From contig NC_013235.1 of NCBI RefSeq assembly GCF_000024365.1, positions 2,852,001-2,916,000 of the forward strand: 64,000 nucleotides of DNA, given 5' to 3'. Made by a program: the position numbers and the translations under genes. The stretch is from Nakamurella multipartita DSM 44233 (GTDB taxonomy: Bacteria > Actinomycetota > Actinomycetes > Mycobacteriales > Nakamurellaceae). Under the pieces are notes generated by a model, which searched no databases, was not told the DNA's origin, and worked only from the letters and a program-made list of their open reading frames with translations. This document shows, piece after piece, positions 18,513-27,777 of this stretch; position 1 is the first letter of the stretch, and each line of letters begins with the position of its first letter.

Positions 18513-20092
18513 GGGCCACCGGATTGGGCATCATGCTGGGGGTCCAGTGGCGGACGCATCGCAGCGGCACCCTGGTCTGGATGGTCGCCCTCATCGCCGG
18601 GATGGTCGGGACGGCCATTGCGGTCGCCGCCCTCTACTCGACCCCCGACAAGATCCACACCTACGCCCAGGCCGTCACCGCCGGGAACGCGCTGGTCGCG
18701 ATCAACGGGCGGGTCGAGGGCATCGACAGTCTCGGCGGGGTGATCCAGGACGAGTTCGGCTTCCTCGCCGCCTTCCTCCTGCCGCTGCTCGGGATCAGCC
18801 TCGTCGCCCGGGTCACCCGTCGCGACGAGGAGGCCGGGCGGCTCGAGGCGATTCTCGGCGGACGGGTCGCGCGGCACGTCCCGGTGCTGGCCGGGCTCGT
18901 CCTCGCCTCCGCCGCCATTGTTGTCACGGCCATCGCATTCACCCTCGGCCTGGTGCTGGCCGGGGTGCCCGCGGCCGGATCGCTGCTGTACGCCGGGTCC
19001 CTCGGTGCGCTCGCCCTCGTCTTCGCCGGGCTCGCCGCGCTGCTCGCCCAGATCACCCTGCACAGCCGAGGCGTCTACGGGTGGAGCCTGCTCGTCCTGG
19101 CCCTTTCGTACCTGTTGCGGGGCGTCGGTGACGTGACAGGCACGTGGGTGACGTGGCTCTCGCCGTTGGGCTGGGCCGAGAAGGCCGCGCCGTTCGGTTC
19201 GATGCGCTGGTGGACTCTGCTCATTCCCCTCGCTGTCGGCGGCCTGCTCGCCACCCTGGCCGTCGTCATCGCCGCCCGACGCGACCTCGGGAGTGCTCTG
19301 GTCCGTGGGGGCGCGGGACCGGCCCGGGCGACCACCTGGATGCGCCGGCCCGTCGGTTTGGCGGCCACGATCCACCGCCCGGCGGCCATCGGCTGGCTGG
19401 CCGGCGCGGTGGTGATCGCGGGGATGATGGGCGCGCTCGCCCAGCAGTTCCTCGACGCGGTCGCCGGGAACCCGGCCATGGCGGCGGCCATCGGCATGTC
19501 GGGTTCGCAACCCGAGGACGGTTTCGTCGCCGTCACCCAGCTCTACGTCGCCGTGATCGCTATGGGATACGCCGTGCAGGCCGTCGGCACCCTGCGCGGG
19601 GAGGAGACGGCCGGCCGGCTCGAGCCGCGGCTGGCCGGCACCCTGTCCCGCACGCGGTGGCTCACCGCGCACGGTCTGGTCATCGTCACGGGCCTGATCG
19701 GCATCGTTATCATCGCCTCGATCGTGTTGGCCACGGCGGCGGCCTGGTCGATGAGTGAGCCGGTGGACCCGGGTCCGGTCGTGGGTGCGGGCCTGGCCTA
19801 CCTGCCGGCTGAGGTGCTCGTCGGCGGGATCGCCCTCGCCCTGTTCGGCATGCGGCCGCGCGCGTTCCCGGCGGCCTGGGCGGTCGTCGCGGTCGTCGCC
19901 GGCATCGCCCTGCTCGGCCCGGGCCTCCAGCTCGCCGGCTGGGTACTCGACCTGTCTCCGACGACCCACGTCGGCAATCCTCCGTTGGGCACCGTCCAGG
20001 TACTGCCGCTCGTGGTCATGGGCGCGCTCGCCACCGTCTTGGCCGCGGCCGCGGCGACGGGTTTCCGGCGTCGGGGCGTGCCGCAGGGCTGA
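18509..20092 (+). CDS. ABC-2 type permease, fused double-length
   Basis: A 527-residue protein with about 12 helices in two related halves (each starting with a cytoplasmic helix, then six segments), as in TnrB/PtrB-type exporters for polyether antibiotics. The second half carries GTLRGEETAGRLEPRLAGTL, echoing RRDEEAGRLEAILGGRVARH in the first half. It overlaps the ATPase gene by four bases. The two gene products would suffice for a full exporter (2 ATPases, 1 fused permease). Confidence 0.85.
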   Translation: MRATGLGIMLGVQWRTHRSGTLVWMVALIAGMVGTAIAVAALYSTPDKIHTYAQAVTAGNALVAINGRVEGIDSLGGVIQDEFGFLAAFLLPLLGISLVARVTRRDEEAGRLEAILGGRVARHVPVLAGLVLASAAIVVTAIAFTLGLVLAGVPAAGSLLYAGSLGALALVFAGLAALLAQITLHSRGVYGWSLLVLALSYLLRGVGDVTGTWVTWLSPLGWAEKAAPFGSMRWWTLLIPLAVGGLLATLAVVIAARRDLGSALVRGGAGPARATTWMRRPVGLAATIHRPAAIGWLAGAVVIAGMMGALAQQFLDAVAGNPAMAAAIGMSGSQPEDGFVAVTQLYVAVIAMGYAVQAVGTLRGEETAGRLEPRLAGTLSRTRWLTAHGLVIVTGLIGIVIIASIVLATAAAWSMSEPVDPGPVVGAGLAYLPAEVLVGGIALALFGMRPRAFPAAWAVVAVVAGIALLGPGLQLAGWVLDLSPTTHVGNPPLGTVQVLPLVVMGALATVLAAAAATGFRRRGVPQG

Positions 20093-20211
20093 GCCGGGGG
20101 CGAGGCCGGCGAGTTCCGGGAACTGGCCGACACCGTCGACTTTCCGATCCCGGGAACCTGATCGTCCGCGCCGCGCCGTGGCAATCCGGCGTGGCACGCA
20201 CTCTGTGGCCT

Positions 20212-20658
20212 TCAGCCCGAGTTGCCGTCAATCGGTACCAGTACCGCGATGGGGATGGTGCGGCCGGCCTTGGTGGCGTACTTGGCGACCTCGGGTGCCG
20301 CCGCGAGAACGACGTCCCGCCACATCGCGTCCCGGTCCGGGCCGGTCACCTCGTGTGGCCACACCCGTAGGTGCCGGTCCCGGATCTGCACCTGGGCCGT
20401 CGGCGCGGCGCGCAGGTTCTTGAACCAGTCGGGGTCGTGAGGGGCACCGGAGCCGGTGCCCCAGACGACGAAGCCATCGGCCGTCTTCAGGTACCGCACG
20501 CAGGTCGAACGAGGTCGGCCGGTCCGCCGACCCGGCGACGTGAGGAGCAGGACCGTGACGGAGCGGCTCCCGCTGGACAACCGGCCGCCCAATGCGCGGT
20601 ACATCCACACGCCGATCCGGTTGCCCGTCCGCGTCATGGCCCTCGAATGCGTTGACAT
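20212..20658 (-). CDS. Nitroreductase-family deazaflavin-dependent oxidoreductase (DDN-like)
   Basis: A 148-residue split-barrel protein. VTVLLLTSPGRRTGRPRSTC, YLKTADGFVVWGTGSGAP and DPDWFKNLRAAPTAQVQIRD are the conserved positions of the DDN/Rv3547 family, which binds F420H2 and reduces quinones or nitroaromatics. Supports an F420-producing host. Convergent with the ABC permease (120 bp apart). No operon partner. Confidence 0.9.
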   Translation of the reverse strand: MSTHSRAMTRTGNRIGVWMYRALGGRLSSGSRSVTVLLLTSPGRRTGRPRSTCVRYLKTADGFVVWGTGSGAPHDPDWFKNLRAAPTAQVQIRDRHLRVWPHEVTGPDRDAMWRDVVLAAAPEVAKYATKAGRTIPIAVLVPIDGNSG

Positions 20659-20812
20659 GACCGACGCCTCCGCTGGTCGACATTACACGCCGGTTCGTCC
20701 AGGATCGTTGCAGCGAGTCCACCCGTGTGGCTCCTCCGCGCATCTCAAGCAAGAACTGGGCGAGCAGCGCCAGATGCATGTCACGAAACGGCCAGGATCG
20801 CTCAAGTGCTAA

Positions 20813-22454
20813 CTACTTCACCCTGAAAAAGTCGGGTGCGTCGGAGCTGCCGGTATGTGCCCTGAGCTGCGAAGATGGTCCTGAACCCTTGGGCTAGAAG
20901 GGATCAGGACCATCGTGTTTCGTACTGTAGGCGATCAGATCTCGTTGTGGGAGGCCGTCCTTCCCGAAGAGTTGCTGCGGCTGCCCGAGGAGTTGGCTCG
21001 GGTGGACGCGCTGCTGGACGACGAGGCGTTCTTCGGACCGTTCGAGCCGTTCTTCGACCCGCGGATCGGCCGACCGTCCACACCGATGGAGGTCTACCTC
21101 CGGCTGATGTTCCTCAAGTTCCGGTACCGACTCGGGTACGAGGCGTTGTGCCGAGAAGTGAGCGACTCGTTCACCTGGCGGCGGTTCTGCCGGATCCCGT
21201 TCGACGGGGCCCCGTGCCGCACCCGACGACGCTGATCAAGCTCACGACCAGATGCGGATCGACCGCGGTTGACGGGTTGAACCGGGTGCTGCTGGCCCAA
21301 GGCGGTCGAGGCGAAAGTGGTCCGCACGAACCGGGTTCGCGCCGATACCACGGTCGTCCCGGCGAATGTGGCGTACCCGACCGACTCGGGGTTGCTGGCC
21401 AAAGCGATCCGCCGGATCGGCACCAGCGTGAAGCGGATCCACGCGGCCGGCGGCGCGGTCCGCACAAGGGTGCGGGACCGGTCCCGGTCCGCCGGAGCGA
21501 AGGCGCACGGGGTCGCTGCCAAGCTGCGGTCCCGCGCCCAACTGGGTCGAGACGAGGCCCGCGCCGGGGTGCAGAAGATCACCGGCGAGCTCGCTGACCT
21601 GGCCGAACAGGCGATCAAGGACACCCGCAAGCTGCTGGTCAACGCCCACCGCGCCGCGGACAGGGCCCTGGCCAGGGCCAAGGCGCTGGCCAAGACCGGG
21701 ATCCGCGACGCGGCCGTCGGGCGACGCCGCGGCCGGTTGGTCCGCGCGGTCAACGACCTACAGAACCTGGTCGAGGCGACCGAACGGATCATCGAGCAGA
21801 CCCGGACCCGGCTGACCGGCCGCACCCCGGACGGCGCCACCCGGGTGGTCAGCCTGCACGACACCCAGGCCCGGCCGATCGCCAAGGGCCGCCTCGGTAA
21901 GCCGGTCGAGTTCGGCTACAAGGGCCAGGTTGTCGACAACCAGGATGGCATCGTGCTGGACCACAACGTCGAACTGGGCAACCCGCCCGACGCACCACAA
22001 CTGGCGCCGGCGATCGACCGGATCACCGCGCGAACCGGTCGGACGCCGCGCACGGTGACCGCGGACCGCGGCTACGGCGAGGCCAGTGTCGACCAGCAGC
22101 TGACCGACCGCGGCGTGCGGAACGTCGTCATCCCCCGCAAGGGCAGACCCGGCGCGGCCCGCCGAGCCGTCGAGCATCGGCCGGCGTTCCGGCGGACCGT
22201 GAAGTGGCGAACCGGCTGCGAAGGCCGGATCAGCACCCTCAAACGCGGCTACGGATGGGACCGCACGCGCCTGGACTCGCTCGAAGGAGCCCGGACCTGG
22301 ACCGGACAAGGGATCCTGACCCACAACCTGGTCAAGATCGCCGCCCTGACCGCCTGAAACCCATCCGAACCAAGATCAACTACCCAAGCACCAGGAACTG
22401 CGGCCGACGAGCCGGGCCGATCAGACCGAATCGGCCTTCTTCATGGCGAAGTAA
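20813..22454 (+). mobile_element. ISNCY-type insertion sequence, degraded
   Basis: Left end CTACTTCACCCTGAAAAAG and right end (reverse complement) TTACTTCGCCATGAAGAAG are imperfect terminal inverted repeats of about 23 bp. CTAA directly flanks both sides (20809-20812 and 22455-22458), a plausible 4-bp target duplication. One transposase gene fills the element, broken by two frameshifts. A similar solo end lies at 50571-50600. Confidence 0.75.
20915..22357 (+). pseudogene. ISNCY-type transposase (DUF772 plus DDE domain), two frameshifts
   Basis: Starts MFRTVGDQISLWEAVLPEEL with the DUF772 domain (IGRPSTPMEVYLRLMFLKFR). The frame is lost near 21215-21225 (GGGGCCCC tract); VPHPTTLIKLTTRCG continues in a second frame; near 21300 it returns to a third (KVVRTNRVRADTTVVPANVA) and stays open to 22357. 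The DDE part has FGYKGQVVDNQDGIVLDHNV and VTADRGYGE, and ends with CEGRISTLKRGYGWDRTRL. Unlikely to be active unless both shifts are sequencing errors. Confidence 0.85.
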
Positions 22455-22522
22455 CTAAGCCGTCTCCGAATTTCGGTCGCCTTGCGACTGCACCGGGGAA
22501 ACCTTGAAGGGGTCCTGTCGAG

Positions 22523-22746
22523 AAGTGTGGGGACGAGCGGGCTCGGTTCGCCGCCTACGCCCTGTACCGACGGGCCGCCGAAGGAGCGACCGTGCGGGTC
22601 GTCGCCACCGCCATCCTGGACGACCACGGGCAGGACCGGCGACTGGTCGTGCTGGGCGACCTGAACGACACCGAACAGGCCGTCACCACCCAGCTGTTGT
22701 ATGGGCCGCCCGGCTCCCAGGACGGGACCGGCGGCTTCAGCCGTCC
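22523..22746 (+). pseudogene. Endonuclease/exonuclease/phosphatase-family fragment
   Basis: A 75-codon fragment reading ERARFAAYALYRRAAEGATV, then ATAILDDHGQDRRLVVLGDL and NDTEQAVTTQLLYGPPGSQ. LGDLND is the metal-binding core motif of the family. Both flanks are missing: the 5' side ends near the ISNCY right end, and after GTGGF the sequence becomes unrelated. Confidence 0.65.
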
Positions 22747-22790
22747 TGTCTTGATGTGGCTGAAGAGGTCGGTAACGCTGTCGGCCTCTG

Positions 22791-23136
22791 TCAGCCGGTC
22801 GGGCAGTCCGGCAGCGGGAACTCTTTCAGTGCGCCGGAGGACGGGTTGCGCTTGACGATGGTTATCTGCGGCGGGTCCGCGTCGATCGACAGGCGGAAGT
22901 CCGCGGGGCACGTACGACCGGAGCAGCATGATCCGGAGGTCCTCGGAGATGTTCCCGGTGCCCACGGGGACTTTGACGGCGGACGCGGCACTCGCGGGCA
23001 CCGCGCGCGTCGACGGATGGCGACGCCGCCGTCCGGCGGATTTCGCACCGGCGCCGACGGCGACCGTGCCGAGCACGAGGGCGGCAACGGCAGGTTGTGC
23101 AACACGACCTGCGGACATGAACTTCACGGGAATCAT
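22791..23136 (-). pseudogene. Small secreted protein, last gene of the DUF1254 operon, frameshifted
   Basis: Begins 15 bp after the DUF1254 stop. MSAGRVAQPAVAALVLGTVA is a signal peptide; the mature part has VGTGNISEDLRIMLLRSYVP. A CCCC run at 22905-22908 (complement) breaks the frame, and the other frame continues ADFRLSIDADPPQITIVKRN and ends KEFPLPDCPTG at 22791. Removing one C gives a continuous protein of about 114 residues. Either a recent lesion or a homopolymer sequencing error. Family not recognised. Confidence 0.5.
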
Positions 23137-23151
23137 CTCTCGGCTCGGTCG

Positions 23152-24531
23152 TCACCGGGGCATGATGGCGGGTGGGATGTACTTGTCCTTCGCGATGTTG
23201 CTCTTGGGAACGACGCCGTAGACGCGGAGCATCAGGTTGAACTCGCGATCGCCGACCGGCAACCAGTTCGCCGTCGCGACGCCGTCGGGCTGGGTCCGTG
23301 AGATATAGATCGAGATCGAACCATCCGCGTTGGTCTGCAGCCCCTCGGTGTAGCTGGCGACGAGGTACTTGTCGATCGGGTTGGGGATTGGCTGGATCGC
23401 ATCAGGGGTGTACGCGGTGAGCGACCAGAAGCGGGACGCTTCGGGGGTCGCGCCGGGAGGGAAGGTGAGCACGTAGCCGTCGGGGCGTGACCCGGTCAGC
23501 GCGGCGCCGCTGCCGTCGTAGAACGCGTGGTAGTAGGCCGCGGTTTCCTTCGTGTTGCAGTACTGGCAGAACTCCGTGATCGACGCCCGGTCGAGCACCT
23601 TCTTCTTCCACAGGCCGATGTTCGTGAAGTGGGTCCAATTGGTTGCGCCCCGGTTGTCGAGGTAGTTGTTGATGATCGCGTCGTGGGCGGACTTGGCGCC
23701 ATCGGCGAACTGCTGCCGCTCCGAAGCTGTCAGCCCCATGCCGTCACCGAACAGCGCGTCGAAGTCGTCCGAGAGCTTCGCCTCCTGTTGCGTGAGCGCG
23801 GGTGTCCAGTCACTCGCGACGGCGGTCTGCAGCTGCGTCAGGAAATCGATCGGAGCGGTGCGGATGAGCAGGTCGGCGAGCGTCTTCACGGGTGCGCCGA
23901 ACTCGGCGACAGGTTTCACTGCAGTCCCGACCCCGTCGATCGCCAGATCGTGACGGAACGTCGTCGCCTCGGTGGTCATGTTCATGCCCCCGCTGTACTT
24001 GTCGACACGGAAGATGAGGATCATCTGGTCCATCGGCAGCGGCACTGTGACCTCGCCGGTGATGGGGCCGGTGTAGCCGGGCCCGATCAGCGAGTAGGTG
24101 GTGTCGGGGGTGGGCACGTTCGCGCCTTTCGACGGAATGCCCACCGGATGCACGTTGCCCCAGGCGTCGAGCAGGAGCACCGAGTAGCCGGCCGAAGTGG
24201 CGGGCACATCGACCACGACCTCGTGGCCCCGCACGTCGATCGGGGTGCTCGCGTAAAGGGTGTCGTCGTTGATCGCGACGACCGCTTGGTACACGGGCGA
24301 GATCTTTTCGGGCCCGATGAACTCGTTGGCGGGCACCGGCAGCACCTGCGTCTGGAAGTGCGTGAACCAGATCGGATAGAAGGCGGTCACGTAGTTCTCC
24401 GTCGTCGAGACGATGTCCTTCCCGCCGTTGTTCCCGTTCGGTTCCTGAGCTGCGTCACTGGCGCTCACCGGCAGCGCCATCGCCATCACGGTCGCGAGGG
24501 TGAGCGCCGCAACACGTATGCGTGATCTCAT
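23152..24531 (-). CDS. Exported DUF1254/DUF1214 protein
   Basis: A 459-residue protein from ATG 24531, chosen for AGGAG eight bases upstream and the signal peptide MRSRIRVAALTLATVMAMAL-PVSASDA. DUF1254 domain: ENYVTAFYPIWFTHFQTQVL and VVAINDDTLYASTPIDV. DUF1214 domain: SRFWSLTAYTPDAIQPIPN and VATANWLPVGDREFNLMLRV. Secreted or periplasm-facing; biochemical role unknown in the family. It is the second gene of an operon after an alpha/beta hydrolase (22-bp gap). The decayed gene at 2184-3663 is its paralogue. Confidence 0.85.
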   Translation of the reverse strand: MRSRIRVAALTLATVMAMALPVSASDAAQEPNGNNGGKDIVSTTENYVTAFYPIWFTHFQTQVLPVPANEFIGPEKISPVYQAVVAINDDTLYASTPIDVRGHEVVVDVPATSAGYSVLLLDAWGNVHPVGIPSKGANVPTPDTTYSLIGPGYTGPITGEVTVPLPMDQMILIFRVDKYSGGMNMTTEATTFRHDLAIDGVGTAVKPVAEFGAPVKTLADLLIRTAPIDFLTQLQTAVASDWTPALTQQEAKLSDDFDALFGDGMGLTASERQQFADGAKSAHDAIINNYLDNRGATNWTHFTNIGLWKKKVLDRASITEFCQYCNTKETAAYYHAFYDGSGAALTGSRPDGYVLTFPPGATPEASRFWSLTAYTPDAIQPIPNPIDKYLVASYTEGLQTNADGSISIYISRTQPDGVATANWLPVGDREFNLMLRVYGVVPKSNIAKDKYIPPAIMPR

Positions 24532-24553
24532 CTGCTGATCTCCTTTTGCGTCG

Positions 24554-25462
24554 TCAACGCTTGTCGGCGTGCCCATTGGGCAAGTCTTGGTCGGCCATTC
24601 GGTCGCCCGCTGCCAGCGGCGCCCAGAACTGAGCCCACCGGTCGCGGTCGACAAAGCCGTAGTGGCCTGCGCCCCGCCAGACGTGGAGGGTCGCACGTGG
24701 AAGTCGTTCGGCGACGTGTATCGGCATCTGCGGTGAGATGATCTGGTCGGCGTCGCCGTAGAAGACGTCGAACGGCTGCAGCACGTCCTCGAGTTCGAAG
24801 CCCCAGTGCCACAGCGCCATCGTCATCTCGTACAGCCCTTCCTCGTCCTGAACCATTCCCGCGGTGAAGTTCGCTTCGAACATCTCCCGCTGGGCAGGAT
24901 CCGAAAGAAAGGTCTGGGCATCTGACGGGTCGTCCTCGGCCATCGACTCGACGAAGGTCCCGATGTCCTGCTTCGCTTTCCTGACGTCGGACCGGTACGC
25001 CCAGCGGAGGACGTGATGCAGGTGACGCAGCTTCACGATCAGCTTGAGGTCGCGCATCACGAGCATCTTCGCGAATCCGTCCTCATCGAACGGGCCCACG
25101 GGGGACGCGAGAACGCCCCCCACAACGCGATCCGGCAGGTGGGCGGCGATCGCGAGAGCGTGCGGGCCTCCGCCGGAGTGCCCGGCGACCGCGAAGCGAT
25201 CTAGCCCGACGTGGTCGGCGAGTTGCTCCATGTCGGGGCCCCAGTCGGCCATGGTCCGGCCCCGCTGGGGTGTGGACCCGCCCACCCCCGGCTGGTCGGC
25301 GACGAAGACGCGTACCCCGAGGGAGTCGTTGAGCACAGCGTCCGGGTTTCGGATCAATCGCGAGTCCGAGAGTCCGTGGCAGAAGATCACCGGTTCCCCG
25401 TCAGGATCACCGTACGAGTCGTAGGAGAGTTCGCGGCCATCGGCCAAGGTCATGGTCTGCAT
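24554..25462 (-). CDS. Alpha/beta-fold hydrolase
   Basis: 302 residues from ATG 25462, supported by AAGGAG six bases upstream. Oxyanion region VIFCHGLSDS, nucleophile elbow VAGHSGGGPH (Ser), acid FYGDADQIIS, and catalytic His in GAGHYGFVDRD. No signal peptide, so cytoplasmic. Substrate unknown. First gene of the operon with DUF1254 and the small secreted protein; divergent from an AraC regulator 131 bp away, which probably controls it. Confidence 0.85.
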   Translation of the reverse strand: MQTMTLADGRELSYDSYGDPDGEPVIFCHGLSDSRLIRNPDAVLNDSLGVRVFVADQPGVGGSTPQRGRTMADWGPDMEQLADHVGLDRFAVAGHSGGGPHALAIAAHLPDRVVGGVLASPVGPFDEDGFAKMLVMRDLKLIVKLRHLHHVLRWAYRSDVRKAKQDIGTFVESMAEDDPSDAQTFLSDPAQREMFEANFTAGMVQDEEGLYEMTMALWHWGFELEDVLQPFDVFYGDADQIISPQMPIHVAERLPRATLHVWRGAGHYGFVDRDRWAQFWAPLAAGDRMADQDLPNGHADKR

Positions 25463-25593
25463 CAGATCTCCTTCGACGCGCGCCCGTGCCATCCCATGTG
25501 CAACCGACGATAGGGGGCACCGGTCAGACGGCCGTTGCACGTCAGTCCCAACTTTCCCTTGAGGCTTCGACTCGTCGGTCGCAGACTGTGACC

Positions 25594-26604
25594 ATGCGCG
25601 GGGCGAGCGGAGCAGGGCTACCGGTCATCGTGTTCGATGCGCAGCCGACGTCCGCGGAGGAACAGTTCGAGCTGTTCCACGACACGACCGCGCCGGTGTT
25701 CGACACGCTCCCCTCGGGGAGCCCAGCCGACTTCTCTGCCCAAGCGACGGACTATCTCGTGGGTGACGTGGTCATCAGCCGGATCGCGCACGCACCGCAG
25801 AGCATGCGGCGCAGCATCCGCCATATCCGCTGCGGCAGCGAGGACGCGCTCGCAGTCCTCGTCTACCGCCGAGGGCGTGTCGACCTCAGCTTCGACCGCA
25901 CCGAGATGACCCTGGACTCGCAGCACGTCGGCATCATCGACCTCGCTCGATCCTTCTACGCGGCCTGCACCGACATCGATTCGGTCTGGGCGGTCATCCC
26001 TCGTCGTCGCCTCCGTGCTTCCCTGGGGCGATCGCCGTGCGCGCGACTGCACAGGGACTCGCCCCGCGGGCGGGTGCTGCGCAGCACGGTCATATCCGTC
26101 TGGAACAGACTTCCGAACGCTTCCGCGGAAGACGCAACGACTCTGGCGCAGGAAATCATCGACGCCACCCAATCGGTGCTCACCGACGGCGACTTCGCGC
26201 CTTCCGACACCGCTCTAGCAGTGGCGATGAGCGACTTCGTCATCGCGCACCTGGATGATCTGGACCTCGACGCGCGCATGCTCGCCCGCACGTTCCACTG
26301 CTCGCGGTCGACGCTTTTCCGGATCTTCGCACCGCATGGCGGTGTCGCCGCCTACATCCGCGACGCGCGGCTGGACCGTTGCCTCGACGAGCTGCTCGAA
26401 CCGTACGAGTCAACCCGCACGGTCCACCAGATCGCGACCAGATGGGGATTTGAGAACCCGAGTCATTTCCACCGACTTTTCACCACGCGCTACGGAACTC
26501 CGCCATCCACAGCGCGCGGCACACGCCACGCACCGCCCGGTCGCGCCTACGACCAAGACACGAGCAAAAAGATCAACACGTTCCATCAATGGGCCACCCG
26601 GTGA
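25594..26604 (+). CDS. AraC-family transcriptional regulator
   Basis: 336 residues from ATG 25594. An N-terminal AraC-binding-like ligand domain (about 10-190) precedes two C-terminal HTHs: LARTFHCSRSTLFRIFAPHG and IATRWGFENPSHFHRLFTTR-YGTPPS, the classical AraC signature. It is transcribed away from the hydrolase-DUF1254 operon, the standard arrangement for a dedicated activator (inference). The ORF is open to 25486 but those codons overlap the hydrolase promoter region. Confidence 0.85.
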   Translation: MRGASGAGLPVIVFDAQPTSAEEQFELFHDTTAPVFDTLPSGSPADFSAQATDYLVGDVVISRIAHAPQSMRRSIRHIRCGSEDALAVLVYRRGRVDLSFDRTEMTLDSQHVGIIDLARSFYAACTDIDSVWAVIPRRRLRASLGRSPCARLHRDSPRGRVLRSTVISVWNRLPNASAEDATTLAQEIIDATQSVLTDGDFAPSDTALAVAMSDFVIAHLDDLDLDARMLARTFHCSRSTLFRIFAPHGGVAAYIRDARLDRCLDELLEPYESTRTVHQIATRWGFENPSHFHRLFTTRYGTPPSTARGTRHAPPGRAYDQDTSKKINTFHQWATR

Positions 26605-26765
26605 AACAGCCCCTGCCCGGTAGCCCACGAGCATGTGTGGTGAGGCCCGTCCGACGACCCCCTCACTCGAAGAGTTTCACAACATGCCGTCCAGTGAGGC
26701 TTCGCCTCTGACCGCCGAGGTGCGAGGCTGGTCAGCGTAGTCGGGGTGCGGCCAGGGTGGCGGGT

Positions 26766-27241
26766 ATGGCTGCGTCGGTCACGGTGAACGACCTTCTTGA
26801 TAGTCACGTGGTGCTGGACCTGGAGTGCCTGGATCGGATCTACCTGAATGGGTACCTGCCGAACCTGCAGGTGGGCGGCCAGGTGGTGACGTGCATGAAG
26901 CAGCACTTGGGGTACTCGATTCCGTCAACGGCGATCCTGATGAAGATCGGCACCCGGTTCCGGCGAGACGTCAGGCAGTTCGCCGAGACCCACTCGATCC
27001 CGATCGTGCGGTTCGGTCGGGACGACCGCAAGATCGACGTGATGCAACGTCACCTGGATGCGCAGGCCGCGACGGGTCGATCCGGGGTGGCCGCGATCGG
27101 GTACGCGCAGGAGTTCCAGAAGGTGTTCGCCGCCGCCGAGCGACCCAATTCTTCCGGGGTGCCCTGGTACACGTTCCACAAGGCCGGCCGGCGGGTCACC
27201 TGCTTCTACTTCTACCTGTGGGACATCGATTTCGGGCCAGG
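26766..27241 (+). pseudogene. Conserved actinobacterial protein of unknown function, 3' truncated
   Basis: ATG 26766 opens MAASVTVNDLLDSHVVLDLE, then CLDRIYLNGYLPNLQVGGQV and VTCFYFYLWDIDFGP. I recognise the sequence style as a family recurrent in actinobacteria whose members are much longer; function not known to me. Similarity stops at DIDFGP near 27241, where the sequence switches to an inverted DUF2254 fragment. The frame stays open by chance into that fragment. Confidence 0.55.
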
Positions 27242-27645
27242 AACAGGACCAGGGCGATCACACTGGCAAAGTCAACACGAAGGCCGTGGTCACCGAGACC
27301 TGCGGGTCGAAGACCGCCTCGGCATCAGAACCGGTGCGGACCGTCGAAACACGGTCACCGAGAACGTGAACGTGCCGAGGAACGGGGCCAGCGTCGACTG
27401 GACGAACCTGTCGCTGCTGAAGGCGGGCTGCAGGCGGGGCGAGAACTGGCTGCTGGCCAGCTGCAAGGTGACCACCATCAGCGAGAACGTCGACGGTGTT
27501 ACGGTGATCAGGGAGCCGGCGATGGTGGCCAGCACGTTTCGGGCCGCGTCCCCGCCGCCGCCGAGCAGGTACGGCGTCAGCCAGCCGAGCAGGTCGTCGT
27601 GCATATACTCGTCGACCAGCGGCAGCGTGATGCCGATCCCGGTTC
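27236..27645 (-). pseudogene. DUF2254 membrane protein fragment
   Basis: Reads LPLVDEYMHDDLLGWLTPYL, NVLATIAGSLITVTPSTFSL-MVVTLQLASSQFSPR, matching the N-terminal membrane part of DUF2254 proteins. Frameshifts occur near 27345 and near 27288; the last readable piece is FASVIALVLFLA at about 27240. The first helix and the entire C-terminal half are missing. It abuts the truncated gene on the other strand at 27236-27241, marking a rearrangement joint. Confidence 0.65.
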
Positions 27646-27777
27646 CCCGTCGGGCGCCGCGGAACACATCTGTCGGCGCTTGCTCGATGGGACGGCCGGG
27701 AGCGGCACGGATCGGCGCCGGCCCGGCGTCACGGTGCCGGCCGGAGTCGCCGATTTCTGCCGGATCGACCACGCCCC

